A stretch of DNA of 6,863 bases from Candidatus Saccharibacteria bacterium UBA5152 (GTDB lineage Bacteria > Patescibacteriota > Saccharimonadia > Saccharimonadales > UBA4665): positions 525-7,387 of the forward strand of contig DHXQ01000003.1 of NCBI GenBank assembly GCA_002413755.1, written 5' to 3'. The notes under the pieces are model-generated. The model did no database searches and was not told the DNA's origin. It worked only from the letters and a program-made list of their open reading frames with translations. Position 1 is the stretch's first letter. Each line of letters starts with the position of its first letter. The position numbers were made by a program, and so were the translations under genes. Shown here one piece after another: positions 1 to 5,666 of this stretch.

Positions 1-396
1 CGATCTTCGTACGATACACTCTCGCTCGTCACCGACCAGAATACTTACAGTTACAAGCTCGGCGACAGCGCTGTCAAATCAACGACCGTCAAGCCCTCGG
101 CCGATACTAATAAATTCTTCTTGGACAATGATGATGCCACCCAGGCCTTATGGTTTGATAGCCGCGACGGCAAAGGGGTATTGCTGGCGGATAATGTGAG
201 TACTGGCAAAGATACCGTAGTCACTTCGCAGGACAGCCTTGTAAGTCCACTGAGCTGGCACAATGCCCGCACCGCCATCTACCGCGTCAGTAAGCCCGAC
301 GAGACTGCTGACTACGCTGTCAGCCTGGACGGCGGCCAGCCCAAGAAGATCGTTGACGTGACGCCATCTGCCGGCCTCAGTGCCTGGAATTACTAG
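1..396 (+). CDS. C-terminal part of a TolB/WD40-like beta-propeller protein (5' end outside window)
   Basis: The frame is open from the first base to the TAG at 394-396, giving 131 residues of a protein whose start lies upstream. The visible part alternates short beta-type segments with Asp/Gly turns. Examples are ALWFDSRDGKGVLLADN, then PLSWHNARTAIYRVS, then YAVSLDGGQPKKIVDV. The last stretch follows the blade pattern 'W..d...i.y......y.v.ldGg..kki' seen in TolB/WD40-type propellers. No membrane segment, cysteine or catalytic motif is visible. In related bacteria such domains often form the outer part of anchored envelope proteins, but the anchor would lie in the missing N-terminal part, so location and role are inference. 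Only 28 bases separate its stop from the MutY-like gene, and that gap holds a promoter for mutY. Fold assignment is moderate; function is unknown. Confidence 0.7.
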   Translation, partial: RSSYDTLSLVTDQNTYSYKLGDSAVKSTTVKPSADTNKFFLDNDDATQALWFDSRDGKGVLLADNVSTGKDTVVTSQDSLVSPLSWHNARTAIYRVSKPDETADYAVSLDGGQPKKIVDVTPSAGLSAWNY

Positions 397-407
397 CTGA
401 GCGGTTT

Positions 408-416
408 TGCTACACT
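408..416 (+). promoter_or_regulatory. Extended -10 promoter element of the MutY-like gene
   Basis: TGC followed by TACACT forms an extended -10 element (TGn plus a 4/6 hexamer). Only 8 bases separate it from the ATG at 425, so transcription should begin at or next to the start codon, giving a leaderless mRNA. No good -35 was found at 16-18 bases upstream. An AGGA-like string at 419-422 is too close to the ATG to be a normal ribosome binding site. Confidence 0.5.
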
Positions 417-424
417 TATAGGAT

Positions 425-1273
425 ATGCCCGACATGGAGACTGACATCGAGGATTTCCTGATAAGCCTCCGGCGGTTTTATGAAGAATCCGGCCGGCACG
501 ATATGCTGTGGCGCCAGCCGGAGTCGGATGGTAGCCTGGATCCGTATAAGATTTTGGTGTCCGAGCTCATGCTGCAGCAAACACAAGTCGTCCGGGTGGC
601 GCCCAAGTTTGTGGCTTTCACGGAGCGTTTCCCAACGGTGCAGGCGATGGCCGCGGCCAGTCTGGGAGATGTCCTGGGCCTGTGGAGCGGCCTGGGCTAC
701 AACCGCCGGGCCAAGTTCCTCTGGCAAGCCGCCGCGGCCATCACCACTGATTTTGATGGCCATTTCCCGACTACGACTGAGGAGCTCCAGAAACTGCCGG
801 GAGTCGGTCCAAATACTGCCGGGGCGATCATAGCCTATGCCTACAACCAGCCGGCCGTCTATCTCGAGACAAACATCCGGACCGTGCTGATCCACCACTT
901 TTTTAAAGACGAACTGGCGATTGCCGACAAAGCTCTACGTGCCATATTACGGCAAATTGTCGAACAATTACGGCCGAATGATAGTCAGATGTCTCCACGC
1001 GAATTTTATTGGGCGATGATGGATTACGGCGCTCATCTTAAGCAGACAGTCGGCAACCTCAACCGCGCTAGCTCCAGCTTTGTGAAACAATCAACATTTC
1101 ATGGTTCCCGGCGCCAAGTCCGCGGGCAGGTTATCCGGTTACTAACAGAGAGAAAGTATGATATTGACGAGCTCGTGAAAACATTGTCGGATGAGCGGGC
1201 TGTGAGCGTTATTGACGACCTGGTGAGCGAAGGTCTACTGCAAAAGCGTGGTCAAATGCTCAGCCTGCAGTAA
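425..1273 (+). CDS. mutY: MutY-like A/G-specific adenine DNA glycosylase, cluster-less variant
   Basis: This 282-residue protein belongs to the HhH-GPD superfamily of base-excision glycosylases. MutY removes adenine mispaired with 8-oxoguanine. The N-terminal six-helix region carries SELMLQQTQV (45-55), with E47 matching the catalytic Glu of MutY (E37 in E. coli). The helix-hairpin-helix LPGVGPNTAGAI is at 124-135. Three points are odd. First, the catalytic Asp (D138 in E. coli, in LDGN) is replaced by Glu in LETN (E148), although the following Asn (N150) is kept. Second, the four Fe-S cysteines are absent; the whole protein has no cysteine, and AMMDYGA runs straight into a Lys/Arg-rich segment (GSRRQVRGQ). 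Third, the usual 8-oxoG-recognising NUDIX-like C-terminal domain is missing, replaced by about 60 residues resembling a winged helix. The start at 425 suits the -10 element; ATG 434 is an alternative. Family assignment is firm; substrate is uncertain. Confidence 0.88.
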   Translation: MPDMETDIEDFLISLRRFYEESGRHDMLWRQPESDGSLDPYKILVSELMLQQTQVVRVAPKFVAFTERFPTVQAMAAASLGDVLGLWSGLGYNRRAKFLWQAAAAITTDFDGHFPTTTEELQKLPGVGPNTAGAIIAYAYNQPAVYLETNIRTVLIHHFFKDELAIADKALRAILRQIVEQLRPNDSQMSPREFYWAMMDYGAHLKQTVGNLNRASSSFVKQSTFHGSRRQVRGQVIRLLTERKYDIDELVKTLSDERAVSVIDDLVSEGLLQKRGQMLSLQ

Positions 1274-1318
1274 ATTTTATGACTGTTTCATGGCATGTCT
1301 TTCTGCCGTTTCCCAAAA

Positions 1319-1370
1319 GTAACCAGAAGTTCACATTAAAACAGAGGGCATGAAGTAACTTTCTGGTTAC
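1319..1370 (+). repeat. 52-bp imperfect palindrome, copy 1 of an inverted pair
   Basis: The element begins GTAACCAGAAGTT and ends AACTTTCTGGTTAC, so its ends pair as a 13-bp stem with one bulged base; the middle is not symmetric. Its reverse complement recurs at 4198-4249 with 51 of 52 bases identical (the difference is the third G of GAGGGC, which is A in the other copy). Weaker matches continue outside at identical offsets: CCAAA on the mutY side, and GAAAATGG (1376-1383) on the tsaC side. It lies between the mutY stop (1273) and the tsaC promoter (1426). No T-tract follows on the plus strand, so it is not a typical terminator. Possible roles are a regulator-binding site, a recombination site or a dispersed palindromic repeat. 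Confidence 0.93.
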
Positions 1371-1422
1371 AAATGGAAAATGGGGTTTTTGAAGGTGTAA
1401 CCATCCAACAGCTCGGGAAATA

Positions 1423-1431
1423 TGTTATAAT
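1423..1431 (+). promoter_or_regulatory. Extended -10 promoter of tsaC, leaderless configuration
   Basis: TGT plus TATAAT is a perfect extended -10. Eight bases separate it from the ATG at 1440, so the transcript should start on or beside that codon, and no ribosome binding site is present. The -35 position shows no good match, as is common with extended -10 promoters. Confidence 0.75.
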
Positions 1432-1439
1432 ATACCGAT

Positions 1440-2012
1440 ATGTCACAAATACTTACACTAGATGATCCGGCGCTGATCGACGCCATCAAAAATGGCGCAG
1501 TTGGCGTCATCCCGACGGATACTATCTACGGTATTGTGTGTGATGCCGCCAACCCGGCTGCAGTCGCCAAGCTGTACGCCCTCAAGCACCGTGAGCACAA
1601 GCCAGGCACGATTATTGCCGCCAGCGTCGACCAGCTCGTAGGCCTCGGTCTTAAACGGCGCTATCTGGTGCCAGTCGAGCAATATTGGCCAGGTGCGGTG
1701 AGCGTGGTTATTCCCAGCTATGAGCTGGGATACCTGCATCAAGGTGTCGGCAGTCTGGCGGTCCGGATTCCGGCTGACAACGGCCTACAAAGCTTACTCA
1801 AACAAACCGGTCCCTTGCTTACCAGCAGTGCCAACCAACCGGGAGAGCCTGTCGCTAACTCCGTAGCCGAAGCCCAGGCATACTTTGGCGATGATGTTGA
1901 GTATTACGTCGATGGCGGCGACCTATCGAACCACCAACCCTCCTCTCTCGTTCGGGTCGTCGATGACGCTTTAGAAGTGCTGCGTCCCGGTGCTGTTACA
2001 ATTGAAGAATAG
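1440..2012 (+). CDS. tsaC: L-threonylcarbamoyladenylate synthase (TsaC/Sua5/YrdC family)
   Basis: This 190-residue single-domain protein has the length of TsaC/YrdC rather than the longer Sua5. The enzyme makes threonylcarbamoyl-AMP from threonine, bicarbonate and ATP in the cytoplasm. This is the first step of the t6A modification at position 37 of tRNAs that read ANN codons. Visible family motifs are VIPTDTIYGI (23-32), the K-x-R pair of LKHRE (K49, R51) followed by KPG, WPGAVSVVI (83-91), LAVRIP (106-111), the nucleotide-site signature LLTSSANQPGEP (126-137), SSLVRV and a terminal LRPGAV. The ATG at 1440 sits 8 bases after a perfect TATAAT, so the start is well fixed and the mRNA should be leaderless. 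It leads a two-gene unit with the MazG-like gene 43 bases downstream. WPGA replaces the commoner WPGP; otherwise it looks intact. Confidence 0.93.
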   Translation: MSQILTLDDPALIDAIKNGAVGVIPTDTIYGIVCDAANPAAVAKLYALKHREHKPGTIIAASVDQLVGLGLKRRYLVPVEQYWPGAVSVVIPSYELGYLHQGVGSLAVRIPADNGLQSLLKQTGPLLTSSANQPGEPVANSVAEAQAYFGDDVEYYVDGGDLSNHQPSSLVRVVDDALEVLRPGAVTIEE

Positions 2013-2043
2013 TTATCTGACGGCGCCGAGCGTTGTATTAAGT

Positions 2044-2051
2044 AGAGGGGA
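2044..2051 (+). promoter_or_regulatory. Ribosome binding site that sets the start of the MazG-like gene
   Basis: AGAGGGGA lies a few bases before the ATG at 2056. The upstream in-frame start at 1990 would overlap tsaC and has no such signal, so 2056 is preferred. Unlike the promoter-proximal genes here, this internal gene carries a clear Shine-Dalgarno sequence. Confidence 0.65.
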
Positions 2052-2055
2052 CAGT

Positions 2056-2388
2056 ATGACATTTGACGAGTATCAAAAAAAGGCACTGACCACGGCTATG
2101 TTCTCTGGTAACGAGCTGCTCGATCTTGCGCACTGGGCTTTAGGTATAACCGGTGAGAGCGGTGAAATTGCCGAGAAGGTGAAGAAAATAATCCGTGACA
2201 GCAAAAGCGTGGTTACGAACGAGGCCAAAACTGAGATTGCCAAAGAAATTGGTGATGTGCTGTGGTACCTGGCAATATTGTCAGACCATCTGGGTGTCTC
2301 ATTTGAAACGGTTGCCCAAAATAATCTTGAAAAACTAAAAAATCGAAAAGCAGAAAGTAAAATCAGTGGCTCCGGCGACAACCGTTAA
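2056..2388 (+). CDS. MazG-like nucleotide pyrophosphohydrolase
   Basis: This 110-residue protein has the all-alpha NTP pyrophosphohydrolase pattern shared by MazG, dCTPase-like and dUTPase-like enzymes. It carries GESGEIAEKVKK (33-44), giving E34-x-x-E37, and later KEIGDVLWYLA (63-73), giving E64-x-x-D67. Together they form the ExxE...ExxD site that binds Mg2+. The family cleaves (d)NTPs to NMP and pyrophosphate, usually to clear non-canonical or damaged nucleotides; the exact substrate cannot be read from sequence. The size matches single-domain MazG-like proteins, which generally act as oligomers, rather than full tandem-domain MazG. The start with FDEYQ is typical of the family. It lies 43 bases after tsaC, probably cotranscribed, and converges with the DNPH1-like gene 12 bases away, with no terminator in the gap. 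The pairing of two nucleotide-cleaning genes may be meaningful. Confidence 0.88.
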   Translation: MTFDEYQKKALTTAMFSGNELLDLAHWALGITGESGEIAEKVKKIIRDSKSVVTNEAKTEIAKEIGDVLWYLAILSDHLGVSFETVAQNNLEKLKNRKAESKISGSGDNR

Positions 2389-2400
2389 GTTGACTGCGAG

Positions 2401-2811
2401 CTACGCTTCAAGAAACGACTTAATGGCCTCTACGGCGGCTGTAACCTCAGTGTACTCAACGACAGTTACCGTGGGGCTGCCGGCAACCATGGCTGAGAGC
2501 TTGCGGCCGTCTATTGGTCGGAATAGGCAGAGGACTGGCTTGCCCCACTCTTCGGCTTTGGCAATTTCGTAGCCCACGCCCAAGGACGGATTACTGACTT
2601 CGGCGATGATAGCATCGGCATTCTTGACCCATTCCATGTCTCGCGTCCATATATTACGTTCCGGCAATGAGCTGCCATTGAGACTCAGACCGTCAGCAAT
2701 GAATATTTCGCTGAGCAGCTCGGCATGCTGTTTGATTGATTTCACTAAAGCCGGATAGATGCTTTTGTCGCCACCACCTCTGATTGAGCAGGCAAAATAA
2801 ACCTTTTTCAT
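2401..2811 (-). CDS. DNPH1/RCL-like 2'-deoxynucleoside 5'-phosphate N-hydrolase (nucleoside 2-deoxyribosyltransferase superfamily)
   Basis: This 136-residue protein resembles vertebrate DNPH1 (RCL), which hydrolyses the N-glycosidic bond of deoxynucleoside monophosphates, notably 5-hydroxymethyl-dUMP, so that modified bases are not re-used. Shared segments are YFACSIRGG (5-13), RDMEWVKNADAIIAEV (57-72), NPSLGVGYE (74-82) and CLFRPIDGRKLSAM (95-108). From memory of rat RCL, the catalytic residues Asp69, Ser87 and Glu93 and the phosphate-binding Ser117 correspond to D58, S76, E82 and S106 at a constant offset of 11, and a tyrosine is kept near the N-terminus. This supports a monophosphate hydrolase rather than a base-exchanging transferase. 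Its ATG overlaps the TGA of the Mur ligase (ATGA, 2811-2808) and lacks a clear ribosome binding site, so translation is probably coupled. Substrate is inferred, not shown. Confidence 0.87.
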   Translation of the reverse strand: MKKVYFACSIRGGGDKSIYPALVKSIKQHAELLSEIFIADGLSLNGSSLPERNIWTRDMEWVKNADAIIAEVSNPSLGVGYEIAKAEEWGKPVLCLFRPIDGRKLSAMVAGSPTVTVVEYTEVTAAVEAIKSFLEA

Positions 2812-4118
2812 GCGGCTACGGGTGAAATGAAGGTTTTACGTAGCCATTCGTCCAGGCTGCCGCCGCCCCCGGCGCTGATACAGACGACGTCGTCGTCGGC
2901 GGCGAGGTGGTCTTTGATAATCTCTGCCAGCCCACTATCCAGGGCGGCGGCAGCCGTCTTGGCCTGCGTAGCTTCGCTCAGGAGGTTTTTCAGGTCAGTA
3001 GGCGAGAGTAAGGGCAATGTCTTATCCTCGCGTGCCAGATAGGTCGGCACGATGTACAGGTAACCGACATTATCGAACAGCGTCTTGAGCTCGTCCTTGA
3101 TGAAATGCTGGCGGGTATTGTGCAAGCCCTCGTAGACTACAACCACCTTGTGGCCCTTGGCCAACTCGTGGGCGGTGTCGAGCGTACCGCGGATTTTGGG
3201 CGGGGTGTGAGCGTAATCGCTGTACAAGTTCGGGATGATCTGCTCAAAACGGCGAGAGACGCCCGGAAAGGCGTCCAGCGCGGCCAGCAGCTCTTCTATA
3301 GGGCGGCCACTGAGCGGTTGCAGCGCCACGGCGACCTGCCAGGCATCTTGGCGGTTCACGGCGCCGGGTAGATGCAGCAAATTTTTGATGTCCGGATTTG
3401 TTTTGTCGACACTCTCAATTGTCGTGCCCGGCGTATTCGAAACCTTGGGCAGATCTTCGCTCCAGAGCAGCGCGCGGCTACTCTGACTGATAAATTGGCG
3501 AAAAGCCTGCTCGTACTCTTCGCGAGTCGGATAAATATCGTGGTGATCCCAGTCGATGCCGGTAATGATCGAAACAAAGGGTTGGAATGCTAAGAAGTTA
3601 TGGTCAAACTCGTCGGCTTCGTAGACAAAATATTGGCTGGCCGGGTCAAAGTTGCCCATCTCGCCAAACGACATTTTAGCGCCCACCGAGTAGCTAATCG
3701 GGATATCGAAGCTCTTAAAAAGCCAGACTGCCATGGCGGTGGTCGTAGTTTTGCCGTGAGTGCCGGCGACGGCAATGAGTTTGAGATTTTTGTCAGCCAA
3801 AATGGCATTGAGCAGGACGTCACGCTTGGTTGTCTTGATATGTTCAGCGTGGCAAAAGCGCAGCTCGGGAGCGTCGGGGTGCTCGATGGCAACGGCCGAT
3901 GAATAGACGAGCCAATCGATTGGTTCACGGGTGTGGGCGGCTTCGATGTCTTCGACAGTTTGCCCGATGGTAATGTCAGCGATGCCGTGCTCACGCAGGT
4001 ACTGGATATACTGTGAATCCTGCTGGTCCGACCCGGAAACGCTATAGCCGGCCTGGTGGGCGATGAGGGCGAGCGGCCCCAGCCCGGTTCCCCCTATCCC
4101 TGAAAAGAAAATATGCAT
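2808..4118 (-). CDS. murC: Mur ligase of the MurC/Mpl group (UDP-N-acetylmuramate--L-alanine ligase-like)
   Basis: This 436-residue cytoplasmic ATP-dependent ligase has the three Mur domains. The N-terminal Rossmann domain has GIGGTGLG (7-14) and SGSD (28-31), as in MurC and Mpl. The central ATPase has the P-loop VAGTHGKTTTT (117-127), YEADEFDH (166-173) in place of the acidic MurC motif AEADESD, and DWDHHDIY (189-196). The C-terminal domain has GVSRRFE (286-292) and DYAHTP (301-306). MurC adds L-Ala to UDP-MurNAc; Mpl attaches recycled tripeptide. The GTHGKTTTT and SGSD motifs favour MurC, but DYAHTP and HNTRQHF differ from the usual MurC forms (DYGHHP, HRYTR), so the acceptor is not certain and a second murC may exist elsewhere. 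The start at 4118 lies 7 bases from a good -10, implying a leaderless mRNA. It overlaps the DNPH1-like gene by 4 bases. Confidence 0.85.
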   Translation of the reverse strand: MHIFFSGIGGTGLGPLALIAHQAGYSVSGSDQQDSQYIQYLREHGIADITIGQTVEDIEAAHTREPIDWLVYSSAVAIEHPDAPELRFCHAEHIKTTKRDVLLNAILADKNLKLIAVAGTHGKTTTTAMAVWLFKSFDIPISYSVGAKMSFGEMGNFDPASQYFVYEADEFDHNFLAFQPFVSIITGIDWDHHDIYPTREEYEQAFRQFISQSSRALLWSEDLPKVSNTPGTTIESVDKTNPDIKNLLHLPGAVNRQDAWQVAVALQPLSGRPIEELLAALDAFPGVSRRFEQIIPNLYSDYAHTPPKIRGTLDTAHELAKGHKVVVVYEGLHNTRQHFIKDELKTLFDNVGYLYIVPTYLAREDKTLPLLSPTDLKNLLSEATQAKTAAAALDSGLAEIIKDHLAADDDVVCISAGGGGSLDEWLRKTFISPVAA

Positions 4119-4125
4119 AACTATG

Positions 4126-4154
4126 ATTATCCGTTATCTCACCTCTTGTAGCAA
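4126..4154 (-). promoter_or_regulatory. Promoter of the Mur ligase-DNPH1-like unit (-35 and -10)
   Basis: On the minus strand TTGCTA (4154-4149, 4/6 to consensus) and GATAAT (4131-4126, 5/6) are separated by exactly 17 bases. The ATG at 4118 is 7 bases after the -10 hexamer, so the mRNA should begin at or next to the start codon, and there is no ribosome binding site. Confidence 0.68.
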
Positions 4155-4197
4155 GCGGCTCTCTTGTTGATACGCCTCTTTTTGCCATTTTCAAAAC

Positions 4198-4249
4198 GTA
4201 ACCAGAAAGTTACTTCATGTCCTCTGTTTTAATGTGAACTTCTGGTTAC
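4198..4249 (-). repeat. 52-bp imperfect palindrome, copy 2 of an inverted pair
   Basis: This is the reverse complement of the element at 1319-1370 with one substitution. Here the hairpin arms extend further: CAAAACGTAACCAGAA on the left pairs with TTCTGGTTACGTTTGG on the right with a single mismatch. It lies between divergent genes, upstream of the Mur ligase promoter, which argues against a terminator role. Relative to the Mur ligase it points the same way as copy 1 does relative to tsaC. The gap from element edge to -10 hexamer is 66 bases here and 55 bases at tsaC, a difference of about one helical turn. Confidence 0.93.
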
Positions 4250-4316
4250 GTTTGGAGATTCAGATTTTTGGTCGAGTTTCTCTTAATCAGAAAATGCACC
4301 GGCCGGGCAAGTCGCG

Positions 4317-4322
4317 TATAAT
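4317..4322 (+). promoter_or_regulatory. -10 element of the two-helix membrane protein gene
   Basis: A perfect TATAAT ends 10 bases before the ATG at 4333, predicting a leader of only about 3-4 bases. The -35 is weak. This fixes 4333 as the start and makes the upstream in-frame GTG at 4234, which is inside the repeat, unlikely. Confidence 0.65.
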
Positions 4323-4332
4323 CATAACCAAG

Positions 4333-4938
4333 ATGACGAAACAATCAGATGCAAAAACAGTCCTGCAGGGCGTGAAGCCGATCTATCTATTGGCCGCCGC
4401 CGGAGTTAGCTGTATTGTCTGCATCAGATCGCTTCAGCTCAACAACATAGAAATGGGCAAACTGCGCGAAGATGTCTACGCCGCCGACAAAAACAATGGT
4501 GACGTCAGCGGGGCATTGACCAATCTGCAGCACTACGTGGCTTCGCACATGAATACCAACCTGACGCCGAAGAGCAACTCCGTCTACCCGCCTATCCAGC
4601 TCAAGTATACCTACGAACGCTTGCAGGCGGCCAATGCCAGCAATTCCAGCAACCAGCAGGTCTACAGTGACGCCCAGGCCTACTGCGAGCAGCAGGACAG
4701 CAAGGACTTCTCGGGCCGCAACCGCGTGCCCTGTATCCAGCAGTATGTTTCAACTCATGGTGCCAGCGTGCCCAAGGCCATCCCGGACGACCTCTACAAG
4801 TTTGATTTCGTATCAGCCAAGTGGTCGCCCGACCTGGCCGGCTGGACTGTTGTTAGTACAATTGCCTTATTGCTGGCAGCTATCGTCTTGTTTGTCGTCC
4901 GAAGAGTAGTTGCTTCTAAACGTCGCCACCACAAGTAG
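4333..4938 (+). CDS. Uncharacterised two-helix membrane protein with an extracytoplasmic domain
   Basis: The 201-residue product has a hydrophobic segment near the N-terminus (about 15-31, IYLLAAAGVSCIVCI) and another near the C-terminus (about 171-189, WTVVSTIALLLAAIVLFVV). The second is followed by a basic tail (RRVVASKRRHHK). By the positive-inside rule both ends are cytoplasmic, leaving about 135 residues outside. That domain has a helical start (MGKLREDVYAADKNNGDVSGAL), then HYVASHMNT, a YPPIQLKYTYERL segment, and two cysteines (C118 and C134) that could form a disulfide. From memory, similar HMNT/IQLKY proteins occur in Saccharibacteria without known function. The start at 4333 is chosen from the TATAAT placed 10 bases upstream. 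Its TAG directly abuts the stop codon of the convergent membrane gene. No catalytic motif or known family was recognised, so no function is proposed. Confidence 0.8.
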   Translation: MTKQSDAKTVLQGVKPIYLLAAAGVSCIVCIRSLQLNNIEMGKLREDVYAADKNNGDVSGALTNLQHYVASHMNTNLTPKSNSVYPPIQLKYTYERLQAANASNSSNQQVYSDAQAYCEQQDSKDFSGRNRVPCIQQYVSTHGASVPKAIPDDLYKFDFVSAKWSPDLAGWTVVSTIALLLAAIVLFVVRRVVASKRRHHK

Positions 4939-5625
4939 TTAGGGCTTTTTGGTAGTAGTACTGGTGCCGGTAGTCGAGCTGCTTGTCCCAGTGGTGCTGC
5001 TCGTGCCAGTGCCAGTGCTTGATGAGGTAGCGGGAGCTTGCTGAGTTGAGTTCTGGCTGGTTGTGTCGCAAGTGATCTTGCTACCATTTGTCTTCTTGTA
5101 GGCATCGATAGCTTTGACAACCTGACTGCTGTCCTGGATGTTTTCCCAGAAGATTACCTGATCAGAATTGATGAGCATTTGGTCATACGGCGCATGGAGC
5201 TCACAGCCTAGCTTGACGAGGGAGACATTGGTGTCTGTAGTGCTAGGAGTCGTTGTGCTACCTGAAGCAGTACCGTTGGTCTGGAGATAGTAGATCCCGC
5301 GCAGGTCGAGCATTGGTCCGCCGACGGAAGCAATTTTACCGAAGTAGACCTGACCGTTGTTGAGGAAGACGGCCTGATATTTGTCTTTCAGGATGGCATC
5401 TTTTTGCATATCACTGTGAAAGGCGAGCAAGAATGTCAGTGCAATAACCAATCCGGTGACCGAAAATAGCAGCAGCAGTGCGCCAACCCTGAATAATTTT
5501 GCCGGCTTCTTAACTGACTTTGTTGCCGACCCGCTTACGAATGATTGACCCGACCCGTCTGGCTGACTGGCAACGGGGGCACTTGGCCGACCCGAAGATT
5601 GATTCACGCGTCCTCTAAAATCCAT
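4939..5625 (-). CDS. Uncharacterised single-pass membrane protein with a Ser/Thr-rich C-terminal tail
   Basis: The 228-residue product has a polar, Ser/Pro/Gly-rich cytoplasmic N-terminus (1-43) ending in basic residues, and one membrane helix (about 46-69, RVGALLLLFSVTGLVIALTF). An outside domain follows, with YQAVFLNNGQVYFGKI (83-98), DLRGIYYLQ, LVKLGCELHAPYD and DQVIFWENIQ. The last 45 or so residues are almost all Ser, Thr and Gly, ending TKKP, like a wall-spanning or glycosylated linker. From memory, the 'YQAVFL-NGQVYFGK ... LVKLG-ELH ... INxDQVxFWEN' pattern recurs in hypothetical proteins of candidate-phylum bacteria; no function is known to me. The ATG at 5625 is preferred over the in-frame TTG at 5643 because the ribosome binding site (GGGGTAGGA) lies between them. 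The gene converges without any gap on the two-helix membrane gene and diverges from the 65-residue gene. Confidence 0.8.
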   Translation of the reverse strand: MDFRGRVNQSSGRPSAPVASQPDGSGQSFVSGSATKSVKKPAKLFRVGALLLLFSVTGLVIALTFLLAFHSDMQKDAILKDKYQAVFLNNGQVYFGKIASVGGPMLDLRGIYYLQTNGTASGSTTTPSTTDTNVSLVKLGCELHAPYDQMLINSDQVIFWENIQDSSQVVKAIDAYKKTNGSKITCDTTSQNSTQQAPATSSSTGTGTSSTTGTSSSTTGTSTTTKKP

Positions 5626-5666
5626 TGTTTTCCTACCCCTCAAATTTGTCTTACAATTCTCGTTTT

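Noticed and set aside
416..898. Reverse-strand reading frame opposite mutY
   Set aside because: It is fully overlapped by the well-supported glycosylase and shows no family resemblance or start signals.
1319..1370. 52-bp hairpin as a Rho-independent terminator of mutY
   Set aside because: No T-run follows the stem on the plus strand (it continues AAATGG), and the second copy lies between divergent genes, where no terminator is needed.
1990..2055. Upstream start of the MazG-like gene overlapping tsaC
   Set aside because: It lacks a ribosome binding site, and family proteins begin close to the FDEYQ segment encoded from 2056.
1319..4249. The repeat pair as ends of a transposon, integron attC sites or dif-like sites
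   Set aside because: No transposase, integrase or recombinase lies between them, flanks show no consistent target duplication, and the ends (GTAACC/GGTTAC) do not match attC or the dif consensus as I know them.
4234..4332. N-terminal extension of the two-helix membrane protein from GTG at 4234
   Set aside because: The start lies inside the repeat, the extension runs across the TATAAT promoter at 4317, and the ATG at 4333 gives a normal N-terminus before the first membrane helix.
5626..5643. TTG start at 5643 for the Ser/Thr-tailed protein
   Set aside because: The bases between TTG and the ATG at 5625 make a good ribosome binding site for the ATG, so the extra six residues are probably not translated.
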